DNA of 64,000 nucleotides from positions 302,702,147-302,766,146 of the forward strand of contig NC_134455.1 in the NCBI RefSeq assembly GCF_047948215.1, read 5' to 3'. This document shows, one piece after another, positions 59,531 to 64,000 of this stretch (position 1 is the first letter of the stretch; each line of letters begins with the position of its first letter). The position numbers were made by a program, and so were the translations under genes. The notes under the pieces were generated by a model. The model saw only the letters and a list, made by a program, of their open reading frames with translations, did no database searches and was not told where the DNA came from. This DNA is from Lycorma delicatula (Eukaryota; Arthropoda; Insecta; Hemiptera; Fulgoridae).

Positions 59531-60830
59531 TATCTTTTGTTGTTAAATGTATGTTTTCGTTTGGAGGTATTGTTGTTTTGCTACCATAGTAATATTTATG
59601 TTTTGGGTTTACACATTGTGTTTATACTTTATTTGACGTTGTTGTGTTTATTGTGCGGTTTCAGTTATTTTGTTTTTGGGTACTTTGAGGATAGTAATTT
59701 TTAGGTTAGGTTATGATTTCGTTTTTGGTCGGTTTGTAGATTGATTGATGTTATTTTCTTTTGTTGTTAAATGTACGAGTATGTTTGGTTTGGAGATGCT
59801 GATGTTTTAAAATTACAGTCAATTTGTATTTTTATTTGAAAATCCTTACCTACCGATTGACGTTTTTTCCATATGTTGGGGGTAATGAGGGAAGCTTAAC
59901 TACAGATTTTTAACATCCTCTCTCCCATAGATTTTGAAAAACTCAAAAAGTGTTTGAAATGCGTTTTCTCTGAATCTATGCATTTTAGAGAAAGGTTTTT
60001 CAAACAAAAAATGTAGAGGACATTCTCCTCTATAATTAATGTCTTTAAAGTTATGCCGTATAATTTGAAATTGAAATACTAGGTGGCGTTGAAGTTGTAA
60101 AAAACGTGTTTTTTTTCGGTTTATCACCGTAAAAAATTGTTTTTCATCTGTATTGCATTTGAAAAAGTTGTTAATCTCAAAAAAAAAGACAACTTTTATT
60201 TAAACAATTTTCTTATACGACTTACCGTTTTTGGGCTGTAGCTTGTGAAAGTGGGAAAATGTTGTTCGAAACCGGTCTAGTCGTTTACAACGTTCTTTAC
60301 AAATTCAGCGCCACCTAGTATTTCAATTTCAAATTATACGGCATAACTTCAAAAAAATTAATTGTAGAGGAGAATGTCCTCAACATTTTTTGTTTGAAAA
60401 ACTTTTCTCTAAAATGCGTAGATTCAGAGAAAAACGCATTTCAAAAACCTTTTGAGTATTTTGAGTTTTTCAAAAATCTATGGGAGGGGGATATTAAAAA
60501 TTTGGAGTTAAGCTTCCCTCATCACCCCTAACGCATGGACAAAAGATCAATCGGTAGGTAAGGATTTTCAAATACAGCCTATTTTGATGACAAATTGCCT
60601 GTACTATTTTTTCACCACAGTAGTGTTCATGTTTTTGAGTTTACACATTTTTTTTTTTTGTTTATAGTCTAATTGATGTGTCTTGTTTTTCTTTAAGGTG
60701 TGATTTTCAGTGTAATTTGGTTTTTGTTAGATTTTTAGGTTAATGTTTGTTAATTTTGATAGTTATTGCAGTTTATGTTTGTGTTCTATTTATTTTTTAT
60801 CTCTTATATTTTGTTCGTATTGTGATTACA
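59531..60830. repeat. Two tandem units split by a foldback element
   Basis: The first unit starts TCTTTTGTTGTTAAATGTATG at about 59,533 and runs about 220 bp. The second unit starts with the same words at about 59,754 (TTTTGTTGTTAAATGTACG). It is interrupted at 59,816 and resumes after the foldback near 60,604 (TCACCACAGTAGTGTTCATG, matching ACCATAGTAATATTTATG at 59,582). Units are diverged. Tandem leader repeats occur in some LINE 5' regions, but I cannot show that here. Confidence 0.6.
59816..60601. mobile_element. Foldback element, arms of about 290 bp, TA-flanked
   Basis: Left arm 59,816-60,110 and right arm 60,290-60,601 are inverted copies. TCAATTTGT (59,819) pairs with ACAAATTGCC (60,590), and GAAAATCCTTACCTACCGAT (59,837) pairs with ATCGGTAGGTAAGGATTTTC (60,549). 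TAGAGGACATTCTCCTCTA (60,014) and AAATACTAGGTGGCG (60,075) have matching inverses near 60,366 and 60,312. TA borders both ends, and the insertion splits a tandem unit cleanly. The centre has no protein motif. Arm similarity is higher than in the two foldbacks near 42-45 kb. Confidence 0.88.
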
Positions 60831-61140
60831 TTACTTTTGTTAATTAGTTGAGATGTTGAGTGCAGCTCCCTTGTCCATTAGGGACCTAGTTGGGGTTTGA
60901 GCTCAATCGGATGGTCCCGCTTGAGACATGCTAGATTTGTTTGTTACAAGTTCCGAGGTAGGCGTTTTACACCGATGTGAATGTCACTTGTGGCATTTGC
61001 ATCTGTGGAATCTGTGGAATTTGCATCTGTGGAAGAATTGACAGCAGCAAGACTGGTTGATGTCTTGAGGCCTTTGAAGTTTACCTCCGGTAAAGACAAT
61101 AAGGCTAAGTATTGAGGGGTGATGGAGGGTGTCTTCCCTT
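60831..61140. other. GC-richer non-coding stretch with a short tandem repeat
   Basis: The composition is more balanced than the flanks. TTGCATCTGTGGAA occurs twice near 60,997-61,035, with TCTGTGGAA a third time between. No frame or motif is recognisable. It may be the leader of a degraded LINE that begins in the adjoining tandem repeats. Confidence 0.4.
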
Positions 61141-62879
61141 ATGGAGTTCTTTAATCAGAATTATTTTATAGGATAATTTAATACAAAATTTAAGCTATTA
61201 TTTGAAAATAACAGATTGTGATTTTGTAATAATAATTGGTGTACATTGTTACTTGGCATTCAATCTATGGTACACCAGAACCATCATACTTTTATTTGGG
61301 AAAATTTTTTAATTTAAAGATGCAACATTTAAAAAAAAATATTTTTTACACAAAAAATGAAGCAAATGTAAGTTTTTAAAGAAAAATCACGCTTTAAAGG
61401 TCATTTATAAAGTAATACTTGCTTATTTCCGTACAACTTCAGAATTATGAATAAAATAACATTTATTTTACAGAATATTCGAGCGCAAGTTTCTAACTTA
61501 CGTGGTGAAATATTCATCAACTAGAACCACAAATAAAATTACTTATACATCTTTTACAGCTTAATTCTATAAATTTATCAAGTTAATAACGTTGGTGTAT
61601 TAAATTTTCATACAATACGGAAACCATAACAGAGTAATTTATGTAAATAAATTATAAACGAACTTATTATATGAAAAAAACTCGGTTTATACGGGTTTGT
61701 AGATTTTAACTTAAAAATAGAATTCCTCAAAATACGTTAATTACAATCCTTTTTTATTATTATTATTTTTTTATGGTGGTCATAAAATGTAAAGTTTATT
61801 TATGAAGTATGGATTCTTCGTCAAAAGAGAATTAAATTCAAGTGCAAGATGTATGAATAGGATTTAAGTTACAACTATGCATGAGTATTTTGTTGTCATT
61901 GACAACAAAATAAGACGAATAAACGTGTATATATATACGTATATATCCAACTGAGACACAACTTTAAGATGACGTGCTGTGTGAAACGTATTGATGTATT
62001 TACATTTAATTGTGTATATATATTTAACAATAGATAAATTTTCATAAATGTACTTTAACACCAAAATAACGGCTGAAATCTGTATTTGTTTACTTTGTAA
62101 TTAAATTTAGTTCAACTTTTCTGTTTTAAATGGGTAAACCTTTCTAGAATAGTTTTTTTTAAATCAAATCGTTTGATATTATATTAAATTGAAAAATAAG
62201 AAAACAAGTATTGAAATTATAATTCAGAACAAGCATAAATTATGTGTATGCAATATGAAAATTAGTATACTTTTACATGCACGTATTTTAAAATTATTGA
62301 ATACGTTAGCAAAGTTTTGAATGATGAGTCAATAATATTCCACGTATGAGATTTGTTTTAGTATGCTTAATTATGTGCCATATGATTTATATTTAGGCTA
62401 CAGGAATTTTTTATTTAATTTAACATCCAAGTATGCTTTTTAGGTTCTTAGAATATCTAACGAACACGACAGGAAATGCAATTGAATATTATCTACGTTC
62501 CGTTTATTTTTTCTCGTTTTTTCTTGCTTCTTTAGTCCATTTACAATGCGGTTTAAATTTATTAACCTACTTTGTCCGATACAACAGTAAATTACAATAA
62601 AAATACAGTGAACTAAAAATAACTTTCCTCAGAATGTAGAATAAAAGTTTGCAACATTGTACAATGGTCGGGAAATTTTTGTTTGCCACCTGATATAATT
62701 ACAGTACAATTCATAATTGTACATGTATTGAAATAATGGCATTCAGGTAAAAAGATGTGAGTTTTAGTTTCAAATTATTGGAAAATTAATATTAAGGATA
62801 CAGCTGCCGTTCATTAAAAAATCCCAATGCAAGATTTCCTGATTCTCCCCTAATGAAAACATGTGTAAAAACTGAGCAT
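61141..62879. other. AT-rich spacer, nothing recognised
   Basis: This stretch has no supported gene or structured repeat. Confidence 0.45.
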
Positions 62880-63720
62880 GAAAGTTTAAAATACTATAGG
62901 CGCTGGAGCTGTTGAATTATCAGTTACGCCTCAAACTAATTTTACTCTAAAATACAAAAAACGTTTTGCCAAGGAATTAGCTAAGAGCCCTCAAAAGTCA
63001 ACCAGAAAGGTTACCGTTACGCTGGAAATACTAATAATAAGTTTACTAAAGATTCTAAAAGAAATAAAGTTTTAATTGTTTTCAGACAAGATGAATTCAT
63101 ACAATTCATGAAAATGAGTTAGACAGAAATTACAATTTTATAAAGGAACTTATTACTTATTATGAAGCAGATTACTCCTTCCTTTTAAGACAGCAATTAA
63201 TGAAGCACACTTCAAATTGGACGGCTTAGTAAACCATCATTATTGTGTTTATTGATATGATGAAAATCCCCGCGTAATTAAGTAAAGGATCCTGGAACTT
63301 TCATAACGAATCATAAAAAATGGATTGTTTTAATCAATAGATTATTTTTTAGTGGAATCGCAAATTATTGCGACTGTTTCTTCGACGAAAGTGTAACAAG
63401 CGTTTAATATCTTGATATCTTATGAAATGTTATTATTCGAGTTATTAAAGAGCCCTGTTTAATACTGGCCGCCCCTAGTATTGGTAGCAAGATGGGGCAA
63501 CTCCTCATTCTGCTCTTCAATTTAGACTTTTCACAACCAAAGTTTTACTGAATGGGTAGAACGATAAGGAACAATTGAATGACGTTTTTACCTTTACCAA
63601 TCAAAAGTCCTTCTGATTTTTTGTTCTGGAGAATCGTCAAAGATGGTACTTTCTTGAAATCTAAATTACCTGAACCGTCTCAAGTTGTTAACTGAAAATT
63701 TAGTTAATTTTTTGAATGGA
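62880..63720 (+). pseudogene. Second mariner-like transposase relic
   Basis: Pieces in order: SPQKSTRKVTVTL near 62,990-63,025 (part of the N-terminal helix region) and NEAHFKLDGLVNHHYCVY near 63,198-63,252 (the segment carrying the first catalytic acidic residue, usually DEAHF). YDENPRVIK follows near 63,257-63,283. QDGATPHSALQF near 63,488-63,523 has the second aspartate at 63,491, and PSDFLFW near 63,609-63,629 has the third at 63,615-63,617. The last two are in different frames, about 41 residues apart, so indels have broken the gene. The same family is present at 4.7-5.8 kb, but the two are diverged. No terminal repeats were resolved. Confidence 0.7.
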
Positions 63721-64000
63721 GACAAAAATTGTACCATTCATTGATTAAGTGCTGCTACTAATGCATAAGAATAGAAGTATAATAACTTAAACATGATTAT
63801 TATACATGCCACAATAAAACTAATTTGTTTTTTGTAATAACTGGGAAACGTATTTTTAGCTCTCCAGTGCATACGCAAGTGACTAAAAGTGCGGTATTGA
63901 AATTATCGTTTCGATATTCATAGTAATGTTTTTTTTTTTGTTTTCCTCGTATGTTTAAATAAAGTTTTATTAAGAAAAATTATTACCTTACTCTTTAAAC
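63721..64000. other. AT-rich spacer to window end
   Basis: No supported features. Confidence 0.45.

Noticed and set aside
1..64000. CRISPR arrays, rRNA genes, bacterial operons, organelle or endosymbiont inserts
   Set aside because: No regularly spaced direct repeats, conserved rRNA stretches or dense bacterial-type genes were seen.

Overview
The window looks like intergenic or intronic nuclear DNA from an insect. It is strongly AT-rich and has no bacterial-style gene packing. Almost every protein-like stretch is a decayed transposable element. The element types (R1-, Jockey- and RTE-type LINEs, mariner-like DNA transposons, tRNA-derived SINEs, small foldback elements) and the style of the repeats suggest a hemipteran. 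The species assignment is inference and was not checked against any database.

Region by region. Positions 1-6,100 hold two relics of RTE-type non-LTR retrotransposons and one mariner-like transposon with unusually long terminal inverted repeats. Positions 6,100-12,380 are AT-rich with one tRNA-derived SINE (here called SINE-A). Positions 12,384-16,075 are a GC-rich R1-clade LINE carrying a gag-like ORF1 with zinc knuckles, an endonuclease and the start of the reverse transcriptase. It breaks off beside a hAT-like terminus. Positions 16,200-26,500 hold more SINE-A copies, one of them split by a 3' R1 fragment with a clear target duplication, and a Jockey-type LINE split by a mariner with a DD34D triad. 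Positions 26,855-27,588 are a small TIR element with a perfect 8-bp target duplication and a possible Merlin/ISXO2-like protein fragment. Positions 29,600-49,100 are mostly AT-rich DNA with a second SINE family (SINE-B), two LINE relics and two large inverted-repeat (foldback) elements at 42.4-45.5 kb. Positions 51,000-52,150 are another Jockey-type relic. Positions 55,500-60,850 hold a composite repeat with a hairpin, a SINE-A copy, a clean RTE-type insertion with an 11-bp target duplication, and a third foldback element inserted into a tandemly repeated sequence. Positions 62,880-63,720 are a second mariner-like transposase relic.

The only host-gene signal I can support is a candidate first coding exon at 33,905-34,022. 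It has a good start context, a CAG|GTAAAA donor, and a 15-codon upstream ORF that ends one base before its ATG. I could not find a downstream exon and do not recognise the protein.

Taken together, the window records a layered history of mobile-element insertions. The most informative parts are the nested insertions, which give relative ages, the SINE families that share or swap 3' tails, and the large foldback elements, which carry no recognisable transposase. I saw no convincing novel enzymatic or defence system.
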